Counted from the first letter of the stretch, positions 43,495-53,190 are shown. The stretch is DNA of 64,000 nucleotides from CAWJLE01 sp963843645 (GCA_963843645.1 CAWJLE010000005.1:930001-994000); one strand, 5' to 3'. Translations and numbers: made by a program. Notes: a model not told the origin generated them from the letters alone.

Positions 43495-45438
43495 CTAACG
43501 GATCTGGTAGGGAACGTCAGTGATGACGACTCCCGGCCTGAACAGCAGGGCCAGCCGCAGCAGAAGCGCGGTCTGCGTATGCAGAGCGTTGTGCCACCAA
43601 ACGCCAGGCACAAACTGAGGCACCACGACCGTGATCATTTCGTTGGGCTGTCGCTTGGCGCTGACTTCTTGGATGTACTCGAGCAGCGGCTCGAGGAATT
43701 GCCGGTATGGCGAATCGAGGATCACCAGTCGCACGCCGTCGCCCCACAACTCCCATTTTTCCTCGATCTTTTCCGCGTCCGCGGCGTCGATAGACACGTG
43801 CACGGCGGTGATGTCGTCGGACAGCATTCGCGCATAATTGAGCGCGGCCAAGGTGCCACGGTGCACTCCGCCGATGGCCAGGATCACGCGATGCCGGGCG
43901 ACGTGCTGCGGCGCATCGTAATCCTCCAGCGACAGGTGCTTCGCCAGGTCCAGGTAGTGGCGGTGGATAGAGAAAAAGATGTAGACCTGGATGGGTACCA
44001 GCAGCAGAACGATCCAGGCACCGTCCCGAAACTTGGTGGCGGCGAACACGAACATGACGATGGCCGTGCAGACGGCGCCGAAGCCATTGATGACCATTTT
44101 GTGCTGCCAGCCTGACTCGTAGCGCAGAGTCGAGCCGGGCTCCTTGCGCTCTTCACCTGGAGTCATGTGGCCGATCTTCCACCAACGGTGGGCCATACCG
44201 GATTGCGACAGGGTAAACGACAGAAATACGCCGATTGCGTACAGCGGAATCAATCGCGTCACGCTGGCGTTGAAGACGATGATCAGCAGGCAAGCCACGC
44301 CCGAAAGAGCGACGATACCACGTGAGTAGACCAGGCGGCTGCCCTTGTACGTGAGCTGGCGCGGCAAGAAGCCGTCACCGGCAGCCAGCGCGCTCAGTCG
44401 CGGGAAATCGGCGAAGGACGTGTTGGCGGCCATGATCAAGATCACCGTCGTGCCCGCGATGGTCGCCAGATAGAAGACGCCCCGCCCGCCCAGCGCAGTC
44501 CGCGCCAACTGGGAGATGATCGTCTCGCTTTCTGACGGAATTGCTCCGATGGGGCCGGCAAGCACCGTGATGCCCAGGAACAACACCGCCAGGATGGATG
44601 CCATCCACAACAGGGTGATACCGGCGTTCCGGCTGCGCGGTTCCTTAAAGGCCGTGATGCCGTTGGAAATGGCTTCGACGCCGGTCAGAGCCGTGGTGCC
44701 GCTGGAAAACGCGTGGAGAAGCAGGAAAGGCGTGACCGTGCCGACGACTTCTCGTATCTCGAGGACCGGCGGATTCGCAACTGTGCCCAGCGAGCCGGTG
44801 AGAAGACGAAAGAAGCCGATGCCGACGGTCAAGAATATCATCGTCAAGAAGAAGTAGGTCGGGGCCGCAAACGTGGCGCCCGATTCCTTGACGCCCCGAA
44901 GGTTGATCAGCATGACGAAGACGACCAGCCCCACTCCAATGAGCGCCCGGTAGGAGTGCAACCCGGGGAACGCCGACGTGATCTGTGCGACGCCTGACGA
45001 GACGGACACGGCCACGGTCAAGACGTAGTCGGTTAGCAGGGCCGCACCGGCCGTTTGCGCGGGAAGCTCTCCCAGGTTGTCGCGGGCCACGATGTACGCG
45101 CCGCCGCCGCCAGGGTACGCGTGGATCGTTTGCTCGTACGATAGCGTGACGATGGCCAACAGTGCCACGATACCGATGGCGATGGGGACGGCATGTACGA
45201 ACGCCAATGTACCCGCCGCGGCGAGGATGATCAAGATTTCCTGGGTCGCGTACGCGGTCGAGGACAGCGCATCGGACGCGAACACGGCGAGTCCAATGGC
45301 TTTGCCCACGGTCTGGTTCGGTGCGTCGGCCGTCGCCAGCGGGCGGCCGATCAGCCAACTGGTCAGCGAGCGCCTCGGCGGTGCGTCCACAGCACGACGG
45401 AAAACAGATGTTCCGTTCTTCCGTTCGATGTCAAACAT
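43495..45438 (-). CDS. KimA/YdaO-like APC-superfamily potassium importer
   Basis: A 647-residue membrane protein with about 12 transmembrane helices and a cytoplasmic C-terminal domain (from about residue 480). The first helix FASDALSSTAYATQEIL and the GGGAYIVARDNLG motif match the KimA (YdaO) branch of the APC superfamily, high-affinity potassium importers regulated by c-di-AMP. The two TrkA-type genes downstream fit this reading, though many relatives are annotated only as amino-acid permeases. No c-di-AMP riboswitch is recognisable upstream. Confidence 0.82.
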   Translation of the reverse strand: MFDIERKNGTSVFRRAVDAPPRRSLTSWLIGRPLATADAPNQTVGKAIGLAVFASDALSSTAYATQEILIILAAAGTLAFVHAVPIAIGIVALLAIVTLSYEQTIHAYPGGGGAYIVARDNLGELPAQTAGAALLTDYVLTVAVSVSSGVAQITSAFPGLHSYRALIGVGLVVFVMLINLRGVKESGATFAAPTYFFLTMIFLTVGIGFFRLLTGSLGTVANPPVLEIREVVGTVTPFLLLHAFSSGTTALTGVEAISNGITAFKEPRSRNAGITLLWMASILAVLFLGITVLAGPIGAIPSESETIISQLARTALGGRGVFYLATIAGTTVILIMAANTSFADFPRLSALAAGDGFLPRQLTYKGSRLVYSRGIVALSGVACLLIIVFNASVTRLIPLYAIGVFLSFTLSQSGMAHRWWKIGHMTPGEERKEPGSTLRYESGWQHKMVINGFGAVCTAIVMFVFAATKFRDGAWIVLLLVPIQVYIFFSIHRHYLDLAKHLSLEDYDAPQHVARHRVILAIGGVHRGTLAALNYARMLSDDITAVHVSIDAADAEKIEEKWELWGDGVRLVILDSPYRQFLEPLLEYIQEVSAKRQPNEMITVVVPQFVPGVWWHNALHTQTALLLRLALLFRPGVVITDVPYQIR

Positions 45439-45612
45439 GCTCCACTTCTACCTCTGGATCCCGGAACAGTGAAATGCTGGGGCATTACTGCCGGACGGCC
45501 AAAAATATAGGCGGCAATCGCCGCCTTGGCTACGCACAACTAACTGAATTGTAGATTCTTCGTTGCCGGATGTCAAGCTAATGCGAGACTCACAGAGATG
45601 CGGCATACCTGA

Positions 45613-46293
45613 TCATTGAGGGATGTCCTTGCCATCCTCCACATCCATCTCTTGCATCTCGCCGGTGACGGTGAAGACCACACGTTCGCAGATGTTCGTG
45701 ACGCGGTCTGCCGCGCGCTCCAGATTGTGAGCGGCCCACAGCAGATAGTTTGCTTGATCCAGAGTGCTCGGATTCGCCATAATGATTTTGAGCAATTCGC
45801 GGTAGGTTTGATTGTACATGTCGTCCACCTGGTTGTCTTCGAGCGGAATCGCCCGAGCCAACGCTACATCACGACGAACAAAAGCGTCCAGCGCCCGACG
45901 GAGCATGTCCATTGCCTTTTCGGCCATTCGAGGGATATCGACGAGTGGCTTAAGCAAAGAATTGTTCCCGATCAGGAGGTTGATCTTAGAAATGCCTTTG
46001 GCATAATCGCCCATGCGCTCCAATTCAGTGGCGATTTCCAGCACTGCCGCGATCGTGCGCAAGTCCCCAGCCATCGGCTGCTGAGTCGCGATGAGCGTCA
46101 GCGACTCTGCTTCGATGGCGAACCGCTTCTCGTTGATGATCCGATCCTCGGCAATGAGGCGGCGCGCTGTCTCGAGATCGCGTTGCTGCAGACTTTCCAC
46201 GGACGTCATGATAGCCGTCTGGACCATGCTTCCCAGAACAAGGATCTCATCGTGGAGGTGTAAGAGCTCCTGCTCAAAGGTTAGCCTCGGCAT
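45613..46293 (-). CDS. phoU: phosphate transport regulator PhoU
   Basis: A 226-residue all-helical protein with two three-helix PhoU repeats. It has the metal-binding ELERMGDYA motif in the first and NLERAADRVTNI in the second. PhoU links phosphate uptake status to PhoR. The start at 46293 follows AAAGGAT. It lies downstream of phoR in the same direction, separated by about 310 bp containing a hairpin element. No pst transporter genes are in the window. Confidence 0.93.
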   Translation of the reverse strand: MPRLTFEQELLHLHDEILVLGSMVQTAIMTSVESLQQRDLETARRLIAEDRIINEKRFAIEAESLTLIATQQPMAGDLRTIAAVLEIATELERMGDYAKGISKINLLIGNNSLLKPLVDIPRMAEKAMDMLRRALDAFVRRDVALARAIPLEDNQVDDMYNQTYRELLKIIMANPSTLDQANYLLWAAHNLERAADRVTNICERVVFTVTGEMQEMDVEDGKDIPQ

Positions 46294-46605
46294 CCCTCGA
46301 TATCCTTTCGCACGCGTGCGGGCCAATTGGGAGTGATTGGGCACTATCTCCTTATTATCGCAAATAATGGGTGTTTGGTCAAATTTGCTCGTGGAGAGAG
46401 TTCGTGGCGGGGACGCTGCGCGAGGCTGTCGTTGGGTGTGGGGTGTGGCTCATGCTGCCGGGTTGCAGGATCAGAAACCGCTGATGAACAGATGAACGCA
46501 GATCCAATGGTATGGTCATTGTGTTGTTAGTCTTTTCTATCTGCGTTCATCTGTGTTCATCGGCGGTTTCTATTCGTGAACAGGATGGCGCCGATCATGG
46601 GCGAC
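46294..46605. other. intergenic region between phoR and phoU
   Basis: About 310 bp without a gene. It holds the inverted-repeat element at 46473-46571. No clear PhoB box was seen. Confidence 0.55.
46473..46571. repeat. hairpin repeat element between phoR and phoU
   Basis: Imperfect inverted arms of 31 and 33 bp (46473-46503; 46539-46571) reading AGAAACCGC...GATGAACGCAGAT and its complement, with one mismatch and one 2-nt gap. The core ATCTGTGTTCATCGGC resembles that of the element at 31740-31839, so these are two members of one dispersed palindromic family. Confidence 0.75.
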
Positions 46606-48369
46606 TCAGTCGTTGGCTGTCGGCAGTGAAAAGGAGAAAGTGCTGCCCTGGCCCTCGGTGCTCTGCACCCAGATACGCCCTCCATGGGCCTGGATGATGT
46701 GGCGCGCGATGGCGAGGCCCAGCCCGGTGCCGCCGCCGCTTCGGGCGCGATCGGCCTTGTAGAAGCGTTCGAAGATGCGGGGCAGGTCCTTAGGCGCGAT
46801 GCCGATGCCTGTGTCGGTGACCTGGACGACGACCTCCCCGGGGGCGGGTGTGGCAGACACAGTGACGGCGCCCTTCTGCGGAGTGAATTTGATCGCATTG
46901 TGGACCAGGTTGGTGATGACCTGCTGAACGCGCTCCGGGTCGGCCAGAACCGCGGGGAGGTCCGGCTCCAGTGCAACGGTGAGTGTCAGGCCAGCGCGCT
47001 CGGCCTGGGACGACAGCCGCTCAACCGGTGGGTGGATCAGGTCCGACAAAGCTGAGGGGCGTAATCGCACCGGTACCTGGCCGGACTCGATGCGGGACAG
47101 CTCCAGAAGTTCCTGGACCATCTGGGTGAGGGCGTCGACCTCGACCTCGATACTGTCCAAGAAGCGCTGGGCAGCCGGAGGATCGTCCAGTGCCCCGTCA
47201 CGAAGGGTGTCCACCAGCGCTTTGAGCGAGGCCAGCGGCGTTCGCAGTTCGTGCGAGATGTTGCTGACGAAATCCCGGCGGACTGTCTCGAGACGGCGAA
47301 CCTGAGTGAGATCCTGCAGGATGACCAGGCAGCCCTGGGCAGCCGGTTCTCGGAGCGGCGTCACGATGATCCGCACAGAGAAGTTCTGGCGATCCACCTC
47401 GACCTCGGCGATCTGCTCCTCGATCGTCTCGTTGCAGCGCTGCCAGACCTCGACCAGGCGATGGTCTCGCACGACCTGTACGAAAGAATGTCCCAGAGCC
47501 GCCTCCTGGGCGGTGCCCAGCAACCGTGCGGCGGCGGGATTGATCAATTGAACCCGCCCCTGACCGTCGGCAATGAGCACGCCGTCAGCCATGTGTTCCA
47601 GGACGGCGGACAGGCGCGTGCGTTCCTTCGCCAGGGTCGTGACCTTCTCCTGAAGCTGTTCAGCCATCCAGTTGAAGGATCGAGTCAACAGCCCAATCTC
47701 ATCCCGCGTGGTTGGGAAGAGACGGGCGTCCAGGTGTCCCTGAGCCATGCGGTTGACGACGTTCGTCAACTCGTGGACGGGCCCGACGGTCCGCTGGCTG
47801 ATGACCACTGCGAGCAGAACAGCCAGCAGCGCGGCGAGCGCAGTGCCTACCAGGACATTCCTGCGGAGCTGGGCGACCTGGGCGTCCACCTGCTGTAACG
47901 GCAGGGCGATGCGCGCGACCGCCACCGCGCCCCCACCGGCCGGGTAGCGGCTCGCGCCGTAGAGCATGTTGTAGCCCAGAGTTTGGCTGTAGCGGACGCT
48001 GCTGCCCCAACCCGAGGCCAGCGCGTGCTTGACCTCCGGCCTGGCGAGGTGATTGTCCATCTGGGTGCGGTCCTGGTCAGATTCGCCCAGCACCGTACCA
48101 TCCTGGGCGATGATCGTCACGCGGGCCTGAAGCAGACTTGACCAGCGCTTCGCCAGGTCGTCGTAGGAAGCGGCCGGCTGGTCTGGCCCCGACGATCCTG
48201 CCAGGTCGGCGCCAAGCATTTGGGTCTCACCCTTGAGCTGAGCTTCCAGGTCGTTCATGTGCTGCTGGTAGACGTAACCCGTCAGATAGAGCGTGAGTCC
48301 GGCCATGACCAGCAGGATCAGCACGACGTAAGTGAAAGCAATTCGCCAGCGGATGCTGTTGAACAACAT
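46606..48369 (-). CDS. phoR: PhoR-like membrane histidine kinase
   Basis: A 587-residue kinase. Transmembrane helix 1 (about 9-31) and helix 2 (about 172-192) enclose an extracytoplasmic domain. A HAMP domain (QRTVGPVHELTNVVNRM), a PAS domain (about 250-355), HisKA with SNISHELRTPLASL, and an intact HATPase (NLVHNAIKFTP, DTGIGI, GTGLGL) follow. This is the PhoR layout. PhoU downstream supports the call, but the partner phoB is separated by recQ and dprA. Confidence 0.9.
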   Translation of the reverse strand: MLFNSIRWRIAFTYVVLILLVMAGLTLYLTGYVYQQHMNDLEAQLKGETQMLGADLAGSSGPDQPAASYDDLAKRWSSLLQARVTIIAQDGTVLGESDQDRTQMDNHLARPEVKHALASGWGSSVRYSQTLGYNMLYGASRYPAGGGAVAVARIALPLQQVDAQVAQLRRNVLVGTALAALLAVLLAVVISQRTVGPVHELTNVVNRMAQGHLDARLFPTTRDEIGLLTRSFNWMAEQLQEKVTTLAKERTRLSAVLEHMADGVLIADGQGRVQLINPAAARLLGTAQEAALGHSFVQVVRDHRLVEVWQRCNETIEEQIAEVEVDRQNFSVRIIVTPLREPAAQGCLVILQDLTQVRRLETVRRDFVSNISHELRTPLASLKALVDTLRDGALDDPPAAQRFLDSIEVEVDALTQMVQELLELSRIESGQVPVRLRPSALSDLIHPPVERLSSQAERAGLTLTVALEPDLPAVLADPERVQQVITNLVHNAIKFTPQKGAVTVSATPAPGEVVVQVTDTGIGIAPKDLPRIFERFYKADRARSGGGTGLGLAIARHIIQAHGGRIWVQSTEGQGSTFSFSLPTAND

Positions 48370-48407
48370 ATTCCCTCCCCTGTGTCTTCAGGGTCCCGTT
48401 GGACGAT

Positions 48408-49343
48408 CTACCACAAGCTCAACTGGGTGGTTCCGTGCCCGATGTTCGCGCCTCGATCAGGCGCTTCCGGCGCGTTGTGACTGCGAACTATCTCGGATAA
48501 ACGGTCCAGTTCCTCGGGCTCAAGCCCTAATAGAGCCGCGCCCTCCGCCAACAGCTTGTCGGTACCGGGGCTGCCGGGTACGGCGTACACGCCGCGCCCC
48601 TGGCTGCGGGCCCGGGCGGCCGTGTCCAGGCTGCCGCTCTTTTCCTGCGCTTCGACGACGACCACCAAGCGGCTCAGCCCGCTGACGACGCGGTCCCGAA
48701 TCATCAGGGCCGATCGTCGCAGCGGCTCGTTCGGCAGCGATTCGGACACCACCGCGCCGCTCACAGCGATCTGTCTGGCCAGGTCGTCGTTTTGCCGGGG
48801 ATGAACCGGCTGCCGCAACCCGGCGCCCAGAACGGCCAGAGTCCGGCCGCCGGCGGACAGCGCGCCACGGTGGGCGGCGGTGTCGATTCCCATCGCCAGA
48901 CCGCTGACGACCGTCAGACCTCGTCCGGCGAGTTCACACGCCAGTCGATTGGCGATGCGCCGTCCTCGATCTGTGGGCTGACGCGTGCCGACGATGGCCA
49001 CAGCCGACTCATCGGTCGTTCGCAGGTCGCCGCGCACGAAGAGCAGAATGGGCCGGTTGTTCAAGCGGGCGAGGTTCGCCGGATACGCGGGGTCATCCCA
49101 CGTCAGCACCTGAAGCCCATCGTCCCCAAACGAAGCCAACTCTGCGTCGACCGTCTCGAGTGACAAGGTCCGCATTTGCCGGACCATGGCAGTCGTAAGG
49201 CGGGACTGGGGGATGGCCAGCAGGTCCTCGTCCGAAGCATCGAAGACGGCCTCCACGCTGCCGAACCGCTCGATTAACCGCGCGGCCGTCACCGGACCGA
49301 GGCCGGACACGCCGGCGAGCGCCAGCCAATGAACTTTGCTCAA
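48408..49343 (-). CDS. dprA: DNA-processing protein DprA
   Basis: A 311-residue DprA/Smf protein. An N-terminal helical SAM/HhH-like part (LALAGVSGLGPVTAARLIERFG) precedes the Rossmann DprA core with AIVGTRQPTDRGR, SGLAMGIDTAAHRGAL and YAVPGSPGTD. DprA loads RecA on incoming single-stranded DNA during transformation. The usual C-terminal winged helix is absent. It lies 10 bp downstream of the RecQ fusion gene. Confidence 0.93.
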   Translation of the reverse strand: MSKVHWLALAGVSGLGPVTAARLIERFGSVEAVFDASDEDLLAIPQSRLTTAMVRQMRTLSLETVDAELASFGDDGLQVLTWDDPAYPANLARLNNRPILLFVRGDLRTTDESAVAIVGTRQPTDRGRRIANRLACELAGRGLTVVSGLAMGIDTAAHRGALSAGGRTLAVLGAGLRQPVHPRQNDDLARQIAVSGAVVSESLPNEPLRRSALMIRDRVVSGLSRLVVVVEAQEKSGSLDTAARARSQGRGVYAVPGSPGTDKLLAEGAALLGLEPEELDRLSEIVRSHNAPEAPDRGANIGHGTTQLSLW

Positions 49344-49353
49344 GCCGCTCCTC

Positions 49354-52095
49354 CTAGCCGTCGGCGTGAATGGTGCGGGTGAGGGTCAGGACGCATAGTC
49401 CGGCCGCACCGGCTCGCTGCAGCACCCGCGCCACTTCTTCCAGCGTCGCCCCCGAATCGAACAAGTCGTCTATGACGAGCACTCTCTTGCCTCGAACCTG
49501 GCCATCCACCGCGAACGCCCCGGCCACGTTCGCCCGTTTCTGCGCCAGGGTGTGCTGTTCCTTTTGCGCGGCTGTCGGCCTGGTTTTGCGGACGATGGTC
49601 CACATGGGCTTGCCCAATCCGGCAGCCACTGCTTCTGCTACGGCCCGCACGGGGTCTGCCTCTCGTTTCACGGACGGCGGCACCGGCACGATGGCATCGA
49701 CCTCCATCAGCTGTCGCTGCTCACGGCACACCGCCAGCGCCTGAGTCACCAACGCCGGCAGCGCAGTGGCGTCCCCTTTGTACTTGAGCCGGTAGGCCAG
49801 CTCGCCCACCGAGCTGCGGCTCCAATCGTCCCCGGCGAAGCTGCTATGGAAACCTAACGACCAGCCGGCAGTCCAGGGGCCGGGCAAAGGGCGGGGATGT
49901 GACTCCTCCATGAAGTGGGTGATGTCGTCGTCGTCTGGTTCTTGCCGGCGGTGCGAGCCGGCCAGCACGCAGCGGATTTCGCCGTATGAAACGGTATCGG
50001 GAAGCAGGGCCTTGATGGGGTTGAGCTCACCGCGGCCGCCGGCGCGAGCGGCGGCGCTGCGAATCTTGGCGGCGACGTCGTCAGGCACGATCTGTGACAG
50101 CTGAATGCTGCCCTGCCCGATCAGCTCTGCCGCGTGCACGTAGATTGTACTGACCGTCAGGGCACGACGCTCTGCGACCTCTGCGGCGGAAAGGCCCTGA
50201 CCGAGCAGATCGCGGGTCAACCCAACGGTCCCTCCGGCCCGCAGCACTGCGCGAGTACGATCGACGGCCTCTTTCTGCAGCCCTTCGATCGTCCGGAGCG
50301 GAATAGGTGCTCGCGCGGCCAGGGCAGCCTGCCCTTGTGGCGTCAGCTTCAGCACCGGCTGTTCCGCGCCGGTCACCTTCAGGTAGGCGCGCGCAATGAG
50401 CTGGTCGATGAGCCGCTCGATATCGCGCACCTTGATCACGCTCAGCCTGCCGTAATACACGGATCGGTCGTAACCCAATTGATGCATGTCCCGGGCGTTG
50501 GAACCTTTGAGGGTCCGGGCCAGCTTGGTGCGTCCCACGCCCCACGGGAGCCGGCGTACGCAATCCAGGACGACCAGGGCGGCGCGTTGGGCGTCGGGAA
50601 GGGTCTCGACGTCACCCGGCGGTGTTGGAGCGGCCGCGGGTCGCTGGCGTGCCGCGCAGTTGTCGCAGCACAACGGCGCTTCGGCGGGGCCGTGGTCGGC
50701 GAAATGGTCCAGGAGTACCCGCCGCCGGCAGCCGTTGGCTTCGGCGTAGGCGACCATCTGCTGCAATTCAGTGCGGCGATAATCACACTGCTCGGCGGCG
50801 CGGCGGGACGCGGCGTGGATGGCGGCATCGTTCCAGACGTCCACACGGAGCAGCATGCGCGTGCCCTCGTCGCCCAGGCGATGCAGCGCGCCGGCCTCCT
50901 CCAGTTGGGACAACCCGACCTTGGTCTTGAGCTGCGGCAGGCCGGTGGCCAGCGAAAGGTCCTCGAACGTCGCCCACATCTCCGGGCGATGAGCCGAAAC
51001 GACGGCCGCGTAAATCGCGCGAACTTCGGTGCGCGTCAGCGTGGCGTTGTTGATGAACCATTCCTGTAGAGCCCGGTCTTTCGGGCAGTACAGCAAAACG
51101 GCGCGCGCGGGCTGCCCATCGCGCCCGGCCCGCCCGGCCTCCTGGTAATATGCATCGAGCGTGCCCGGTACGCTGAAGTGCACGACCAGCCGCACGTCCG
51201 CGCGGTCGATGCCCATTCCAAACGCGTTCGTGGCCACGACCAGATTGGAACGACTGGACATAAAGGCGTCCTGAACTGCTGCCCTCCGTTCCGTCGGAAG
51301 ACCGGCGTGGTAGTAGTCCGCTTGCCGGCCCAGCACCCCGGAGATGAAATCGGCCAGATCCTCCGCTTCGTGCCGGGTGCCGACGTAGACGATGGCAGCA
51401 TCGTCATCGAGGTCGTGCAACAACTCGCGCAGCGTACGCAGCTTGGCTGCGCGGTCGATGCAATAAGACACGTTGAGACTGAGGTTGGGGCGGTTGAACC
51501 CGGTGACGACCCGCGCCGCATCCGGAATGCCCAGCAGACGGACGATGTCGTCCTGCACGCGGGGCGTGGCCGTCGCGGTCAAGGCGACCGTCAGCGGATT
51601 GCCCAGGTCGGCGCGAGCAGCCGCAATGTGCAGATAGTCGGGGCGGAAGTCGTGGCCCCATTGCGACAGGCAGTGAGCTTCGTCCACCGCCAGCAGACCG
51701 ACCTGGAGCCGCCGGGCGGCGCTCAAGAACGGTGCGCTGCGAAGTCGCTCGGGCGCCAGATAGATCAGGCGGAACCGCCCATCCGCCATGGCGGCCAGGC
51801 GCCGATTTTGCTCGTCGGCCGGCATGGCGCTGTTGATGCAGGTCGCCGGAATATGGCGAGCGGTGAGACTATCCACCTGATCTTTCATCAAGGCGATCAG
51901 GGGCGAGATGACCAACGTTTGGCCCGGACGATGAAACGCGCCGAGCTGATAGACCAGCGACTTGCCGGCGCCCGTCGGCATGACCACCAGTGCGTGCTGG
52001 CCGGATACCAGGCTGTGAAGGGCTTCTTCCTGTCCTGGCCGAAAGCCGTCGAAGCCGAAGCGCTCCCGCAGCGTATCGCCGAGATTCAGAGCCAT
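49354..52095 (-). CDS. recQ: RecQ helicase fused to a ComF-like phosphoribosyltransferase
   Basis: A 913-residue fusion. Residues 1-330 are the superfamily 2 helicase core (MPTGAGKSLVYQ, DEAHCLSQWGHDFRPDY). A zinc-binding subdomain with four Cys and a winged helix follow. An HTH_40-like helical domain lies at about 590-670. The C-terminal 180 residues are a phosphoribosyltransferase with VIPVPPS and the PRPP loop VLVIDDLFDSGAT, as in ComF. RecQ unwinds DNA during recombination. ComF and DprA both act in transformation, so the pairing suggests imported-DNA processing. The start at 52095 is 19 bp after phoB. Confidence 0.92.
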   Translation of the reverse strand: MALNLGDTLRERFGFDGFRPGQEEALHSLVSGQHALVVMPTGAGKSLVYQLGAFHRPGQTLVISPLIALMKDQVDSLTARHIPATCINSAMPADEQNRRLAAMADGRFRLIYLAPERLRSAPFLSAARRLQVGLLAVDEAHCLSQWGHDFRPDYLHIAAARADLGNPLTVALTATATPRVQDDIVRLLGIPDAARVVTGFNRPNLSLNVSYCIDRAAKLRTLRELLHDLDDDAAIVYVGTRHEAEDLADFISGVLGRQADYYHAGLPTERRAAVQDAFMSSRSNLVVATNAFGMGIDRADVRLVVHFSVPGTLDAYYQEAGRAGRDGQPARAVLLYCPKDRALQEWFINNATLTRTEVRAIYAAVVSAHRPEMWATFEDLSLATGLPQLKTKVGLSQLEEAGALHRLGDEGTRMLLRVDVWNDAAIHAASRRAAEQCDYRRTELQQMVAYAEANGCRRRVLLDHFADHGPAEAPLCCDNCAARQRPAAAPTPPGDVETLPDAQRAALVVLDCVRRLPWGVGRTKLARTLKGSNARDMHQLGYDRSVYYGRLSVIKVRDIERLIDQLIARAYLKVTGAEQPVLKLTPQGQAALAARAPIPLRTIEGLQKEAVDRTRAVLRAGGTVGLTRDLLGQGLSAAEVAERRALTVSTIYVHAAELIGQGSIQLSQIVPDDVAAKIRSAAARAGGRGELNPIKALLPDTVSYGEIRCVLAGSHRRQEPDDDDITHFMEESHPRPLPGPWTAGWSLGFHSSFAGDDWSRSSVGELAYRLKYKGDATALPALVTQALAVCREQRQLMEVDAIVPVPPSVKREADPVRAVAEAVAAGLGKPMWTIVRKTRPTAAQKEQHTLAQKRANVAGAFAVDGQVRGKRVLVIDDLFDSGATLEEVARVLQRAGAAGLCVLTLTRTIHADG

Positions 52096-52113
52096 CGTCG
52101 TACTAACCTCTGG

Positions 52114-52836
52114 TCAACCCTCAAATCGATACCCGATGCCCCGTACCGTGACGATGCGAGTGGGATGGGTCGCATCGGACTCGAGCTTTTCACGGAGCCA
52201 GCGCACGTGCACGTCCACCGTACGGCTGTCGCCGCCGAAGTCCCATCCCCAGACCCGCTCCAGGATCAGATCGCGCGACAGGACGATGCCGTGGTTGCGA
52301 GCCAGAAAGACCAGCAACTCGAACTCTTTAGGCTTCAGAGCGATGGGTTCCCCCTGGCGTAGAACTTCACGACGGGCCAGATCAATGACGAGATCACCGA
52401 AGGCCAACGTCTCGTGCGGCGCTCCGAGCGCGGCGGCCTTGTCGGTCTCAGCCGCGACCTCTTCACGAATGAGACGAACCCGCCGAAGCTGCGCCTTAAC
52501 GCGGGCCATGAGCTCACGCATGCTAAATGGCTTCGGCAGATAGTCATCCGCGCCGACCTCCAGTCCAACGATCCGATCGATCTCTTCGGCGCGTGCGGTG
52601 AGCATCAAAATAGGAACGCTCATCTCTCGGCGCAGGATACGACACACCTCCAGACCGTCCAGACCGGGCAGCATCACGTCCAGAAGAATGACGTCCGGGT
52701 GTTCGCGGCGGGCCACATCGAGCGCCGCCAGGCCGTCAGCGGCGGTGCGCACGTCATAACCCTGCTTGCTGAAATTGTATTCCAGCGTCGACAGCAAAGT
52801 GGGTTCATCTTCAACAATCAGCACTTTGTCACCCAT
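52114..52836 (-). CDS. phoB: PhoB-like response regulator
   Basis: A 240-residue OmpR-family regulator. The receiver has VEDEPTLLSTLEYN, phospho-acceptor in ILLDVMLPGLDG, and KPFSMREL. The winged helix has LKPKEFELLVFLARN and TVDVHVRWLREKLE, ending RGIGYRFEG. This pattern is characteristic of PhoB/PhoP/RegX3-type regulators. The start at 52836 follows AAGGAAGG. It leads the phoB-recQ-dprA-phoR-phoU run. Confidence 0.87.
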   Translation of the reverse strand: MGDKVLIVEDEPTLLSTLEYNFSKQGYDVRTAADGLAALDVARREHPDVILLDVMLPGLDGLEVCRILRREMSVPILMLTARAEEIDRIVGLEVGADDYLPKPFSMRELMARVKAQLRRVRLIREEVAAETDKAAALGAPHETLAFGDLVIDLARREVLRQGEPIALKPKEFELLVFLARNHGIVLSRDLILERVWGWDFGGDSRTVDVHVRWLREKLESDATHPTRIVTVRGIGYRFEG

Positions 52837-53023
52837 GGCGGGGCCTTCCTTTCCCTGCAGGCGCGATGGTTTAGGCCACCGTAGTGGATTGCGTAGAGGC
52901 ACCCCAGGATGATACGACATTGCGGCCCGGCCGTCAAGGAACGGGCTCCAACGAGGGGCAGGATGCCTGAGGGAGCAGCTCTTTTTCATCGAGTGCGACA
53001 TTTTCGAATTATCTAACTGAGGC

Positions 53024-53051
53024 TTGAAAAAGTTCGGACATGGAGTATAAT
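53024..53051 (+). promoter_or_regulatory. promoter of the BMP ABC transporter
   Basis: TTGAAA (53024-53029) and TATAAT (53046-53051) with a 16-bp spacer. The predicted leader is about 140 nt long. Confidence 0.7.
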
Positions 53052-53059
53052 CATGTCGT

Positions 53060-53190
53060 TGATCACGACGGATGAGGCTTTATTCGGGGGGCGGCTCGCA
53101 CACCTGAGGGGCCACGGCAGGAACCTGGCAGTAATTGCCGGCTTCTTTTTTGAGGGCCGGTTCTATCATGCAAGGCAAGGACTAAAAGGA
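53060..53190 (+). promoter_or_regulatory. structured leader with alternative hairpins (candidate riboregulator)
   Basis: The leader contains CTGGCA-GTAAT-TGCCGG followed by CTTCTTTTTT (53125-53152), which looks like an intrinsic terminator. The same TGCCGG region can instead pair with GGCCGG just downstream (near 53155-53160). A GC-rich segment upstream (GGGGGGCGGCTCGC) may form another helix. Mutually exclusive pairings suggest attenuation or a riboswitch. I could not match it confidently to a known class; a resemblance to part of the TPP motif is weak. Confidence 0.4.

Noticed and set aside
53090..53140. Resemblance of the BMP leader to a TPP riboswitch (CTGAG, GAACCTG, TAAT-GCC-GC)
   Set aside because: The 3' CGNAGGGA strand and proper spacing are missing, and the downstream transporter is BMP-type rather than a thiamine transporter. 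Retained only as an unclassified leader.
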